Shown here one piece after another: positions 5,696 to 12,996 of a DNA stretch of 13,022 nucleotides. The DNA is from Candidatus Dojkabacteria bacterium (GTDB taxonomy: Bacteria > Patescibacteriota > Dojkabacteria > B142 > OLB20): NCBI GenBank assembly GCA_020429485.1, contig JAGQLK010000015.1:1-13022 (forward strand), in the 5' to 3' direction. The translations under genes were made by a program, and so were the position numbers. The notes under the pieces are model-generated. The model made no database searches. It was not told the DNA's origin and saw only the letters and a program-made list of their open reading frames with translations. How positions within the stretch are numbered: the stretch's first letter is position 1; each line of letters opens with the position of its first letter.

Positions 5696-6919
5696 TTATC
5701 TTAGCCTAATATATGCTTCAGGGTTTTGCTTAACATTATTGATTCTAAATTCAAAGTGAAGATGGGTACCAGTACAATATCCAGTACATCCCATATACAT
5801 AATCTTTTGACCTGCTTTTACTTGTTGTCCAACGCTTACATTAAATGCACCGCTACCATGATAATATAGAGTCCTAATACCTCCGCCATGATCAATAACT
5901 ACATGATACCCCTGTCCAGCACTACCCCATCCTGCAGTAATAACTGTTCCTGATCCAGCTGCATTGATCCAACAGCCACCTCTTTTAGCTAAATCCGCAC
6001 CTCTATGCCATGCAGAAAAACCTCTACTCCAAGTCCATCCGCCACATGCAGGATCAGTACTAAGTGGATGCACAAATGTACCTGGCGCCACATCAATACC
6101 ACCTGGATCACCTACACCCGGATTGGACGGTGCAGGAGGAACGTATGTCACAGGCTTAACCGCAACTACAGGAGCAGGAATTATTCCATTTGGAATAAAT
6201 AATTCCATACCTACTGATAGTACAGGATTGCTTCTATCCAAAACGTTACTATTAAGATCGATGATGTCAAAAACATTACCTTTATTTCTTTCCGCTATTT
6301 TCTCCAGAGTATCACCGTCTTTAACCTTTACAAATACTCCATCAATACCAGGAATTCTTAGTACCTGGCCTACTTTAAGCGTTTCAGAAGTCAAACTATT
6401 AGCCCATTTAATTGTCTCAACCTTAATCGAATAGATTTCAGCAACTTCAGATAATGTTTCACCTCTTTGCACTACATGCTTGTAAACTGGATAATCTTTT
6501 TCATCTTCAGATATAGCTCCAATTGATTCAGCTGTACCAGACTGAGAGAAAATATCCTGTCTCCCTAGAATACCTGATTCTAAGTCTAAACCACCAGTTT
6601 CTGCTGATGACGAAATATTTAATCTATTAGTAATACCTGATAAAACAGCTACAACTGTAATGATTGATACAATAACGTGAAAAGCACTCCTATAAAGCGA
6701 GCTTCTACCCCAGAACATTCTTCTAACTGCCCATGCCTTTGCATTATCCAATGCAGTGGCAATAATGTACCCTAGAGATAGACTTCCAACAGTAAGTTGT
6801 CGCCCTCTCAAGGCCAAGTATTTTGATAAAGTAGTAACAAATTCAACAGGGATTGGTCTGCTTGGTGCCTGCTTTGGTTGTGGTTGAGTAAAGCGATTAA
6901 TTTTTGGACTTAAAGCCAT
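5696..6919 (-). CDS. LysM-containing M23 (lysostaphin-type) peptidoglycan endopeptidase
   Basis: Probable zinc metallopeptidase that cuts peptide cross-links in peptidoglycan, held at the outer face of the membrane. The 407-aa protein has a basic cytosolic N-terminus of about 78 residues and one clear membrane helix near 79-97. Two LysM repeats follow at about 147-190 (HVVQRGETLSEVAEIY...) and 196-243 (VKVKDGDTLEKIAERN...), then a Pro/Gly-rich linker (244-280) and an M23 domain (290-402). The zinc ligands are visible as H305 and D309 (HRGAD) and H388 (HLHF). H353 (YYHGSG) and H386 match the catalytic histidines, so the enzyme looks active. Four cysteines (292, 316, 378, 382) suggest disulfides outside the cell. 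GGAG a few bases before the ATG is one of the few Shine-Dalgarno-like sites in the window. The unusually long cytosolic N-terminus is unexplained. Confidence 0.93.
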   Translation of the reverse strand: MALSPKINRFTQPQPKQAPSRPIPVEFVTTLSKYLALRGRQLTVGSLSLGYIIATALDNAKAWAVRRMFWGRSSLYRSAFHVIVSIITVVAVLSGITNRLNISSSAETGGLDLESGILGRQDIFSQSGTAESIGAISEDEKDYPVYKHVVQRGETLSEVAEIYSIKVETIKWANSLTSETLKVGQVLRIPGIDGVFVKVKDGDTLEKIAERNKGNVFDIIDLNSNVLDRSNPVLSVGMELFIPNGIIPAPVVAVKPVTYVPPAPSNPGVGDPGGIDVAPGTFVHPLSTDPACGGWTWSRGFSAWHRGADLAKRGGCWINAAGSGTVITAGWGSAGQGYHVVIDHGGGIRTLYYHGSGAFNVSVGQQVKAGQKIMYMGCTGYCTGTHLHFEFRINNVKQNPEAYIRLR

Positions 6920-6943
6920 CTTTCTCCGCTTAAAAAATTAACT

Positions 6944-6982
6944 ATTATACTTCGCAGCCTAACGACTGGCTAAGCTTCGAAG
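6944..6982 (-). promoter_or_regulatory. -10 box of the M23 gene with adjoining imperfect inverted repeat
   Basis: A perfect TATAAT on the minus strand lies at 6944-6949, 25 bases before the ATG. No good -35 box is seen. Instead an imperfect dyad occupies that space: 6950-6960 against 6972-6982, with nine Watson-Crick pairs, one wobble and one mismatch. The missing -35 together with a dyad in its place suggests an activator- or repressor-controlled promoter, but the dyad might also be a hairpin of an upstream transcript. Confidence 0.35.
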
Positions 6983-7061
6983 TAATCTAAGTTAACCAAG
7001 CACAAACAGATAATGTAAAAAAGCTGAGGTTATATTGTAATATATTATGGGTAAAATTGAA

Positions 7062-7082
7062 AGGGGCCCGATAAGGGCCCCT
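7062..7082 (-). terminator. Intrinsic terminator of rho
   Basis: A perfect 8-bp G+C-rich stem, AGGGGCCC (7062-7069) and GGGCCCCT (7075-7082), with a five-base loop, starts 6 nt after the rho stop. On the minus strand the stem is followed by TTTCAATTTT, a moderate U-rich tract. The opposite strand lacks a comparable tract, so it acts on rho transcription. Confidence 0.85.
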
Positions 7083-7088
7083 AGAGTA

Positions 7089-8366
7089 TTATTCGAAGTT
7101 CTCGTGCAAAGTTGCAATAAATTCTTTATTATCCTTAGTCTTCTTCAATCTTTCGATAAGTAGACCAGTTGCATCATCTTCCTTCAAAGTATCTAACATA
7201 CGAATCACTCTCCAAGATGCATTTAGCACATCAGGATCAAGTAATTTATCTTCGTTTCTTGTTCTAGATGCTTTAACATTAATTGCTGGATATATTCTTC
7301 TTTGAGATAGTTTTCGTTCAAGTCTAAGTTCCATGTTACCTGTACCTTTAAATTCCTCAAAAATCACTTCGTCCATCCTACTTCCAGTCTCTACGAGTGC
7401 TGTAGCAAGAATAGTTAAACTACCATTTTTACCTTCGAAGTTTCTTGCAGCACCGAAGAATTTCTTTGGTGGGTAAATAGCAACTGGATCAAATCCACCT
7501 GAAAGTGTTCTTCCTGAAGGTGGAGCTGTAATGTTGTATGCTCTTGCTAATCTAGTAATACTATCCATTAGAATACATACATCTTTACCCTGCTCTACCA
7601 ATCTCTTAGCACGTTCAATAGCCATCTCTGCTATCTTAGTGTGCATCTCTGGTGCTTCATCAAAGTTTGCAGCTACTACTTCTCCATTTACAGATCTTTC
7701 CATGTCGGTTACCTCTTCAGGTCTCTCACCAACCAAGACTACCATTAGGTGAATATCTGGATGATTCTTACTGATTCCATCAGCAATTTCTTTTAGCAAC
7801 CATGTTTTACCTACTTTTGGAGGAGCTACAATCATACCTCTTTGCCCCTTACCAATTGGAGCTAATAGATCGATGATTCTTGTAGATAGAATATGTGATT
7901 CAGTTTCTAATTTAATTTGTTCGTCAGGGAAAATTGGTGTTAATTTCTGGAAAGTTGGTCTTGATAGTGCCTCATCCGGACTACCACCGTTTATCGCTTC
8001 TATTCTCAACAAGCTCAGATACCGTTCCCCTTCTTTAGGAGGCCTAGCTTGGCCCGATACAAAATCACCAGGTCTTAAATTGAATCTTTTAATTTGCGAA
8101 CCAGAAACATATACGTCGTTATTTCCTGGCATAAGTTTTAATGATCGAAGCACACCATGGCTACCATCATTCATAATCTCTAATACACCTTCTGCGAATA
8201 TATTGCCGCCTCTTTTAGTCTGCTCTTCTAATATCTTAATAATCAAGTCGCTCTTATTTAAATCTGCTGACTCTTTTATTTTAAGGTCCTTTGCAATCTT
8301 TCTGAGATCTTTCAAAGTCTTCTCATCTAACTCTTTCAGAGTCATAGCCTTTGCAATTTTATCCAT
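7089..8366 (-). CDS. rho: Transcription termination factor Rho
   Basis: Hexameric RNA-dependent ATPase that translocates on nascent RNA and ends transcription. The 425-aa length matches compact Rho proteins without large N-terminal insertions. Visible parts: Rho N-terminal helical domain (about 8-48, [20 protein letters not shown]), CSD-like primary RNA-binding domain (about 55-125, with the usual [15 protein letters not shown]), and the RecA-type motor (about 150-410). Walker A is APPKVGKT (181-188), the Walker B strand is [16 protein letters not shown] (263-278), the Q-loop region is LSGGFDP (288-294), and [10 protein letters not shown] (340-349) matches the secondary-site/R-loop region. 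The family sequence DERPEE reads GERPEE here (213-218), replacing the aspartate before the catalytic glutamate. The ATG start has no Shine-Dalgarno. The gene has its own promoter region and ends at an intrinsic terminator. Confidence 0.98.
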   Translation of the reverse strand: MDKIAKAMTLKELDEKTLKDLRKIAKDLKIKESADLNKSDLIIKILEEQTKRGGNIFAEGVLEIMNDGSHGVLRSLKLMPGNNDVYVSGSQIKRFNLRPGDFVSGQARPPKEGERYLSLLRIEAINGGSPDEALSRPTFQKLTPIFPDEQIKLETESHILSTRIIDLLAPIGKGQRGMIVAPPKVGKTWLLKEIADGISKNHPDIHLMVVLVGERPEEVTDMERSVNGEVVAANFDEAPEMHTKIAEMAIERAKRLVEQGKDVCILMDSITRLARAYNITAPPSGRTLSGGFDPVAIYPPKKFFGAARNFEGKNGSLTILATALVETGSRMDEVIFEEFKGTGNMELRLERKLSQRRIYPAINVKASRTRNEDKLLDPDVLNASWRVIRMLDTLKEDDATGLLIERLKKTKDNKEFIATLHENFE

Positions 8367-8418
8367 TACTTAAAAAAGTATTAATTAAATTATATTGATT
8401 TGTATGGGAATATTTCGT

Positions 8419-8440
8419 TAGAGGTTGTAATCTCTATTAA
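8419..8440 (-). promoter_or_regulatory. Small hairpin in the rho leader
   Basis: On the minus strand TAGAG and CTCTA pair around an eight-base loop, with GTT/AAC further out. It falls between the proposed rho promoter and the start codon. Rho genes are often autoregulated through their leaders, but this stem is short and could be incidental. Confidence 0.25.
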
Positions 8441-8449
8441 CTTGATGTA

Positions 8450-8478
8450 AGTATGTCAAAAAATAACTATTGTGTCAA
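8450..8478 (-). promoter_or_regulatory. Proximal promoter for rho
   Basis: On the minus strand a perfect TTGACA (8473-8478), a 17-nt spacer and CATACT (8450-8455), preceded by TGA as in extended -10 promoters. A second perfect TTGACA lies 19 bp downstream (8454-8459), with a poor -10 (TAGAGA) at 17 nt. The predicted leader is about 75 nt. Confidence 0.5.
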
Positions 8479-8607
8479 GAAATGCCCGATCATCCCTATA
8501 AAAAGTTGTTTACCCAATATTATCAATGATATTTCTATCCCAATTGAAGTCTTAAATCCCAGAAAAATACTGTGAAAAATTAAGGAAATTGGAAGATTTG
8601 GAAATTA

Positions 8608-8814
8608 TTTGGGATCGGCACTGCCCCAACCGACCCCGATGAAAATCTACTTAACAAACAAAACTAATAAATTTGCATCGAAGTATTAGAACAGCTCACC
8701 GAATCATTCAATATTTGAAAATCAGCATTTCCAAGAGTCCAGTAAGTTTGTACGCGAACCAGACTCTGGGAAATGCCGATTTCTTCTATCTAATTACCCG
8801 GTTTTTAATGATCT
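8608..8814 (-). ncRNA. Candidate structured RNA (unassigned) between radA and rho
   Basis: The 499 bp between radA and rho hold no convincing ORF on either strand; the longest minus-strand ATG frames run only a few codons. They do contain RNA-like structure on the minus strand, starting just downstream of a near-consensus promoter. The main element is a 25-bp stem, 8719-8743 against 8758-8782, with a 14-nt loop. All four non-Watson-Crick positions become G-U wobbles only when read as minus-strand RNA. A second stem of eight pairs lies at 8611-8618/8630-8637, again with its single wobble favouring the minus strand. ATCATT near the 5' end can pair with AATGAT downstream of the large hairpin to close it. 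I see no tmRNA, RNase P or SRP signature. It may be a free RNA or a long rho leader; the 3' end is not defined. Confidence 0.35.
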
Positions 8815-8820
8815 GTAATT

Positions 8821-8849
8821 ATTGTAAACTATAAAATCAACCTTGTCAA
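8821..8849 (-). promoter_or_regulatory. Strong promoter downstream of radA
   Basis: On the minus strand TTGACA (8844-8849), a 17-nt spacer and TACAAT (8821-8826): 11 of 12 consensus positions at ideal spacing, the best promoter in the window. It lies 17 bp after the radA stop and more than 450 bp upstream of rho, further than needed for rho itself, which argues for a transcribed RNA in the gap. Predicted start near 8814. Confidence 0.7.
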
Positions 8850-8865
8850 GTCCTATAATGCTATA

Positions 8866-10212
8866 TTACTTCAATCCTATAATACTCGCAATATTTGTAA
8901 CGTTTTTGTATTTAGCCTTCCCCCCAACCACAATCCTATCAAAGCCTAGTCTTCTTGCCTCATTTATTCTTTCAGTCATCCTTGGTACCGTTTTAACATT
9001 ACCACTTAACCCAACCTCACCTATCATCATTAAATTTTTCTGCCGGTTCTCAACTCTTCTGTACGAATCTACTATCGCATTACAAACCGCCAAATCTACC
9101 GAATTATCTTTTACCTTAAATCCCGAAGTCACATTTACAAAAACATCGTAGCTCGACAACCTCACCTTCAAATACTTTTCAATAATTCCTATCAACATGT
9201 ATAACCTGTCAACCATTATACCACTAGCCAATCGTCGTGGCAAACCTGCGTTAGCTTTGCTAACTAGAGCCTCTATCTCCACGACAACGGGCTTGCGACC
9301 ATCCATGAGAACAGAATACACAGCGTTACGTTCGCCACCATAAATTTCAAGCAGCCTTTCGTTTAAGCTTGGTATGGTTTCTAAACCTGCCTGGGTCATT
9401 GCGAAACAAGCCACCTGCCCCACTTCGCCATACCTATTTTTAGTACACCTAACCGCCCTTAGTGAATCAGTTACATCAGCCTCAAAGTACATCACCACAT
9501 CCACCATGTGTTCTATGTATTTAGGCCCTGCAATAATTCCATCCTTTGTAACATGGCCCACAATAAAAGTCGCAACATTCCGACTCTTCGCAAACTCAGA
9601 GATCTTTAGGGCAACATCTCTTACCTGCGCAGCTCCTCCAGGTGAATACATACCATCTTCACTACTAATCGTCTGCAACGAGTCAATCATCAGGATTCCA
9701 ACCTTCTCTGTTTGTAAAAGAGCCAAGACCTCGTCAATATTATTGCTCTGAATAATGAAGCAATCCTTGGCATTCTCATCCTTACTACTAATTCTTTGCA
9801 ATCTTGTTGCCACCTGATTCGACGTCTCTTCCCCCGTGACATATACACGCTTCAAACCTTTTCTTGTATCAGTTTGCAGTAACACCTGTGTAAGCAGTGT
9901 GGACTTTCCTATGCCAGGCTCTCCACCCAACAATACAAGAGAGCCAGGTACAATCCCTCCACCTAGAACCAAATCGAGCTCAGAAAGCCCCGTAGAGAAC
10001 CTGCCTTCAGATGTCTGCTCAAGCTCAAGAACCCCGACCAAGGCGGCGGAATTACCCTTACTTAACTTGCTAGAACTTTTCGCTTTAGTGACATTATACT
10101 TTTCCTCGAGAGTACCCCAAGACGAACAACTTGGACATCGCCCTTCCCACCTTGGAGCCATGTAACCACAACTTGCACACTCGAAAACTATTTTAGATTT
10201 AGATTGTTTCAC
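8866..10212 (-). CDS. radA: DNA repair protein RadA (Sms)
   Basis: RecA-like ATPase that drives branch migration during recombination and repair. The 448-aa length is typical. The N-terminal C4 zinc finger has cysteines 12, 15, 26 and 29 in the usual CASCGYMAPRWEGRCPSC context. Walker A is GGEPGIGKST (96-105) and Walker B is ILMIDSLQT (173-181). The RadA-specific KNRFG motif reads KNRYG at 258-262. A Lon-protease-like C-terminal domain follows from about 285, with DNSVDLAV (369-376) and GEVGLSGNVKTVP (398-410). The chosen start is GTG at 10210-10212, which places the zinc finger at the usual distance from the N-terminus; no ATG precedes it closely. There is no clear Shine-Dalgarno. It is separated from clpC by about 120 bp and has a plausible promoter of its own. 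The radA-clpC neighbourhood is also common in Firmicutes. Confidence 0.97.
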   Translation of the reverse strand: MKQSKSKIVFECASCGYMAPRWEGRCPSCSSWGTLEEKYNVTKAKSSSKLSKGNSAALVGVLELEQTSEGRFSTGLSELDLVLGGGIVPGSLVLLGGEPGIGKSTLLTQVLLQTDTRKGLKRVYVTGEETSNQVATRLQRISSKDENAKDCFIIQSNNIDEVLALLQTEKVGILMIDSLQTISSEDGMYSPGGAAQVRDVALKISEFAKSRNVATFIVGHVTKDGIIAGPKYIEHMVDVVMYFEADVTDSLRAVRCTKNRYGEVGQVACFAMTQAGLETIPSLNERLLEIYGGERNAVYSVLMDGRKPVVVEIEALVSKANAGLPRRLASGIMVDRLYMLIGIIEKYLKVRLSSYDVFVNVTSGFKVKDNSVDLAVCNAIVDSYRRVENRQKNLMMIGEVGLSGNVKTVPRMTERINEARRLGFDRIVVGGKAKYKNVTNIASIIGLK

Positions 10213-10246
10213 GCACTTTTCGTAACATATTTAATTCGTTGTGGTT

Positions 10247-10275
10247 ATTCTAGAGATAAATTCCCAAGAATGCAA
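10247..10275 (-). promoter_or_regulatory. Candidate promoter for radA
   Basis: On the minus strand TTGCAT (10270-10275), a 17-nt spacer and TAGAAT (10247-10252). The -10 matches 5/6 and the -35 only 3/6. Predicted leader about 28 nt before the GTG start. No clear terminator separates it from clpC, so read-through from clpC is also possible. Confidence 0.4.
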
Positions 10276-10332
10276 ATGTATTAAAGTACAATATTAATCG
10301 TAATTACTTGGAGTTTAAGTTCTGAGAAAAGA

Positions 10333-12783
10333 TTAATTTAGGGTCAGCCGATCTTTTTTCAATTGCAGTTTGATTTCGCCGAGATTTTCACCTTTCTCGA
10401 GAATCAAATCTGAAAGCGGAGATTCAACAAGTTCCTGTATAGCTCTTTTTAGAGGCCTTGCTCCATACTCATCGCTAAAACCCTGCTCCGCGATAAATTC
10501 ATATTCTTTCTTCGTAGCTAGGAGCTTAATTCCCTTTTCTGCTAATCGTTCATTGAGCTTATCAATCTGAATTTTGACAATATCGGAAGCATCTTTAATG
10601 CTAAGACCTCTAAAGATTATTACCTCATCTAGTCTATTAAGAAATTCTGGTCGAAGATAAGCTTTCAATCTTTCTATTAGTTCATTTCGCATCTCTTGAT
10701 AGGCAGTATCAAGATCTTCATCCTCTTTGCTATCATTTGCTTTTTGATCAAATTCGAGATCAAAACCCAATACCTCATGCTTTCCAATATCTTCTGCACC
10801 GATATTTGAGGTCATTATTATTATTGTATTTTGAAAACTAACTTGTCTACCTTTTCCATCGGTTAACCGACCTTCCTCAAGAACTTGAAGCAAAATGTTT
10901 AATACATCAATATGTGCTTTCTCGATTTCATCAAATAACACAACGCTATATGGTCGTCTCCTAACTTTATCAGTTAACTGACCGCCTTCTTGATAGCCGA
11001 TATAACCTGGAGGAGATCCGATCAACTTTGAAACAGCATGCTTTTCCATAAGTTCGCTCATATCAATTTGAATTAGAGCCGATTCACTCCCAAATAATTC
11101 CTTGGCGATAACCTTTGCGGTTTCAGTTTTTCCAACACCTGTAGGTCCTAAGAATAAAAACGAGGATAAAGGACGATCCTTCTCGCCAATACCAACTCTT
11201 GCTCTTTTAAGAGCTGCGGCTACTTTTTCAACCGATCGTTCTTGCCCAATTATATTCTTCGATAATATTTTGGAAAGATTCTTTAATATCTTTTTATCTG
11301 ATTGTGTTAATGTATTTACAGGAATACCAGTCCATCTGGAGATTACATCTCTGACATCTTCTGATCGAACAGTATAACCTTTGCTTTTTAGAATTTTACC
11401 TTTCTGTTTGCTAAATTCGACTCTCTTCTTTTTTAATCTATCTTCTTCTTTTTTAAATTCAGCAGCTAACCTAAAGTTATCAGATTTTAGGGCTTCAAGC
11501 TTAGACAGACTGATATCATCAATTTCTTGGTCTAATTTATTCAAAGCTGGATATTTCTTTTCTCGACTAATTTTTACAGTAGCTGCCGCTTCATCAATTA
11601 CATCAATCGCCTTATCTGGCAAGTATCTCTCGGCGATATATCTTGAAGAAAGCCCTACAGCATCTTTGATCGCATCATCATAAATTTTTACATTATGATA
11701 ATCTTCAAACTGATCTTTCAATCCTTCAAGTATCTTGATTCCATCTTCAATATTTACCTCTTCAACCATCACAGGTTGAAATCTTCGACGCAAAGCCTCG
11801 TCTTCATCAAATGTCTTTTTATATTCTGCATATGTGGTTGCACCGATTACCTTTAAATAAGGATCTGTTAGGACAGGTTTCAAAACGTTTGCGATATCTG
11901 CTCCACTACCTGTTGGCGAAGCACCAGCAATCACATGAATTTCGTCAATGAATAATATTGTATTCTTATCCCGCACCACTTCGTTAATTACATCTAAAAC
12001 TTTTTCTTCTAATTCTCCTCGGACCTTACTCCCGGCAATAATAGATGAAATATCGATCGAAATAATCCTTAACTTCTGAATCGACTCAGGAACTTTTCTC
12101 TCTACTATCCTCTGCGCTAATCCTTCAACCACTGCTGTTTTTCCAACTCCAGCGTCTCCAATAAGAATTGGATTGTTCTTTGTTCTTCTTGCTAGAATAT
12201 TAATCATACGATCAATCTCTTCATCACGACCGATTATTGGTAATAAAGAAGATTGTTCTGCAAGTGAAGTTAAGTCTTTTCCAAATGAGCCTAGAGCAGA
12301 GTCTGACACATCTTCTTTTGAATCACTCTTTGTAAAAATCCCAGGTGGATAATTAGCAAATGATAATAGCTTACCCTTAACATCATCATAGTCTAGTCCG
12401 CCATCTTCCAAGTCTTTAACAAAAGCAAGGTTTCTTGCCTTAAGTAAAGCCAGAAGCAAATGTTCGGTTCCGACATAAACATGTCCTAATTCATAAGAAA
12501 TTGCATAACTGTCACGAATGATTGTTTTAAGGTTAGAAGACAACCTAATTGATCTTCGGGTTCTAGATGTTTTATTTTCAGGAATTTTAATATTCTCCTT
12601 TGTTGCATCAAGATTTATTCCCATATTGGCAAGTAGCCTAGACGCCAAAGAATCTTTATTGTTAGTAATAGCGATAAAAAGGTGTTGTGGAATAATGATC
12701 TCAGATCCAGACATTTTGGCAATGTTCTTCGATCCAATCAGTGCCTTCTGAGCATTTACAGTTAATTTTGATAACGCATTCAT
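10333..12783 (-). CDS. clpC: ClpC-type ATP-dependent protease ATP-binding subunit
   Basis: HSP100 AAA+ unfoldase that feeds proteins to ClpP. Domains, numbered from an upstream in-frame TTG (subtract 3 for the chosen ATG): Clp N-domain repeats about 5-145; D1 with Walker A GDAGVGKT (212-219) and Walker B ILFIDEIH (279-286); a UVR-like coiled segment at about 420-465 in place of the long ClpB middle domain; D2 with SRWTGIPV (485-492), GPTGVGKT (549-556) and VVLFDEIEKAH (617-627); then the D2 small domain. LGF at 675-677 follows TSNIGAEDIG, at the site of the ClpP-binding loop. The short middle region and this loop favour ClpC over ClpB. I chose ATG at 12781-12783 (816 aa) because MNALSKLTVNAQKAL matches the usual N-terminus; the TTG nine bases upstream is less likely. 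Neither has a Shine-Dalgarno. The promoter region carries CIRCE-like repeats, so heat or stress control is likely. Confidence 0.95.
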   Translation of the reverse strand: MNALSKLTVNAQKALIGSKNIAKMSGSEIIIPQHLFIAITNNKDSLASRLLANMGINLDATKENIKIPENKTSRTRRSIRLSSNLKTIIRDSYAISYELGHVYVGTEHLLLALLKARNLAFVKDLEDGGLDYDDVKGKLLSFANYPPGIFTKSDSKEDVSDSALGSFGKDLTSLAEQSSLLPIIGRDEEIDRMINILARRTKNNPILIGDAGVGKTAVVEGLAQRIVERKVPESIQKLRIISIDISSIIAGSKVRGELEEKVLDVINEVVRDKNTILFIDEIHVIAGASPTGSGADIANVLKPVLTDPYLKVIGATTYAEYKKTFDEDEALRRRFQPVMVEEVNIEDGIKILEGLKDQFEDYHNVKIYDDAIKDAVGLSSRYIAERYLPDKAIDVIDEAAATVKISREKKYPALNKLDQEIDDISLSKLEALKSDNFRLAAEFKKEEDRLKKKRVEFSKQKGKILKSKGYTVRSEDVRDVISRWTGIPVNTLTQSDKKILKNLSKILSKNIIGQERSVEKVAAALKRARVGIGEKDRPLSSFLFLGPTGVGKTETAKVIAKELFGSESALIQIDMSELMEKHAVSKLIGSPPGYIGYQEGGQLTDKVRRRPYSVVLFDEIEKAHIDVLNILLQVLEEGRLTDGKGRQVSFQNTIIIMTSNIGAEDIGKHEVLGFDLEFDQKANDSKEDEDLDTAYQEMRNELIERLKAYLRPEFLNRLDEVIIFRGLSIKDASDIVKIQIDKLNERLAEKGIKLLATKKEYEFIAEQGFSDEYGARPLKRAIQELVESPLSDLILEKGENLGEIKLQLKKDRLTLN

Positions 12784-12807
12784 AAAATTCAAAATAATAG
12801 TGGAACA

Positions 12808-12836
12808 ATTATACTATTGAAGTTAGCAACTGACAA
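12808..12836 (-). promoter_or_regulatory. Promoter of clpC
   Basis: On the minus strand TTGTCA (12831-12836), a 17-nt spacer and a perfect TATAAT (12808-12813): 11 of 12 consensus positions. The predicted start is near 12801, giving a leader of only about 18 nt. The -35 box lies inside the centre of a 27-bp inverted repeat, a classic repressor arrangement. Confidence 0.75.
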
Positions 12837-12850
12837 GCTTAATTGCTAAC
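12822..12850. promoter_or_regulatory. CIRCE-like operator at clpC
   Basis: GTTAGCAA (12822-12829) and TTGCTAAC (12843-12850) form a perfect 8-bp inverted repeat around 13 bp. Written as TTAGCAACT-N9-AATTGCTAA (12823-12849) it has the length and outer arms of the HrcA-binding CIRCE element (TTAGCACTC-N9-GAGTGCTAA), with the inner three bases of each arm changed. It surrounds the -35 box, so binding would repress clpC. HrcA is the natural candidate but is not in this window. Confidence 0.55.
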
Positions 12851-12874
12851 AACATTATTCAATTGATAACAACA
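12841..12874. repeat. Tandem direct repeat of the operator half-site
   Basis: AATTGCTAACAACA (12841-12854) recurs as AATTGATAACAACA (12861-12874), one mismatch in 14, at exactly 20-bp spacing. The first copy is the right arm of the CIRCE-like dyad, so the second looks like an additional half-site two helical turns away. From here to the terminator (12875-12949) I see only A+T-rich sequence without a convincing promoter. Confidence 0.5.
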
Positions 12875-12949
12875 CTTGGATATACACGCTAAAATAGGCA
12901 CTATACAAATTTAGAATTAATAATATTGGCTCGTTTGTATCAAATAAAG

Positions 12950-12987
12950 AAGTCCCGTTCATTGCCAGCTGGCAATGAACGGGACTT
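12950..12987 (-). terminator. 38-bp perfect palindrome, probable terminator of an upstream gene
   Basis: Two 19-bp arms (12950-12968 and 12969-12987) are perfectly complementary without any spacer; as RNA the hairpin would close with an AGCT tetraloop. On the minus strand it is followed by CTTTATTTG, a U-rich tract, and it sits just upstream of the clpC control region. On the plus strand the flank is AATTTCTTCTT, so it might work both ways. Its strength suits a highly transcribed unit to the right. Confidence 0.7.
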
Positions 12988-12996
12988 AATTTCTTC

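Noticed and set aside
5964..6434. Plus-strand ORF of 156 codons opposite the M23 peptidase
   Set aside because: It lies antisense to the LysM and M23 domains, whose motifs are clear. There is no promoter, ribosome-binding site or recognisable domain.
7873..8373. Plus-strand ORF of 166 codons opposite rho
   Set aside because: It is antisense to the conserved Rho N-terminal and motor domains; its composition is explained by the complementary strand.
8367..8865. tmRNA, RNase P RNA or SRP RNA in the radA-rho gap
   Set aside because: No tRNA-like acceptor or tag peptide ending in AA, no GAGGAAAGUCC-type RNase P core, and no SRP Alu/S-domain tetraloop pattern was found.
8843..9151. Plus-strand ORFs antisense to radA (also 9374-9751 and 9836-10165)
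   Set aside because: All overlap conserved RadA blocks on the minus strand and show no family motifs.
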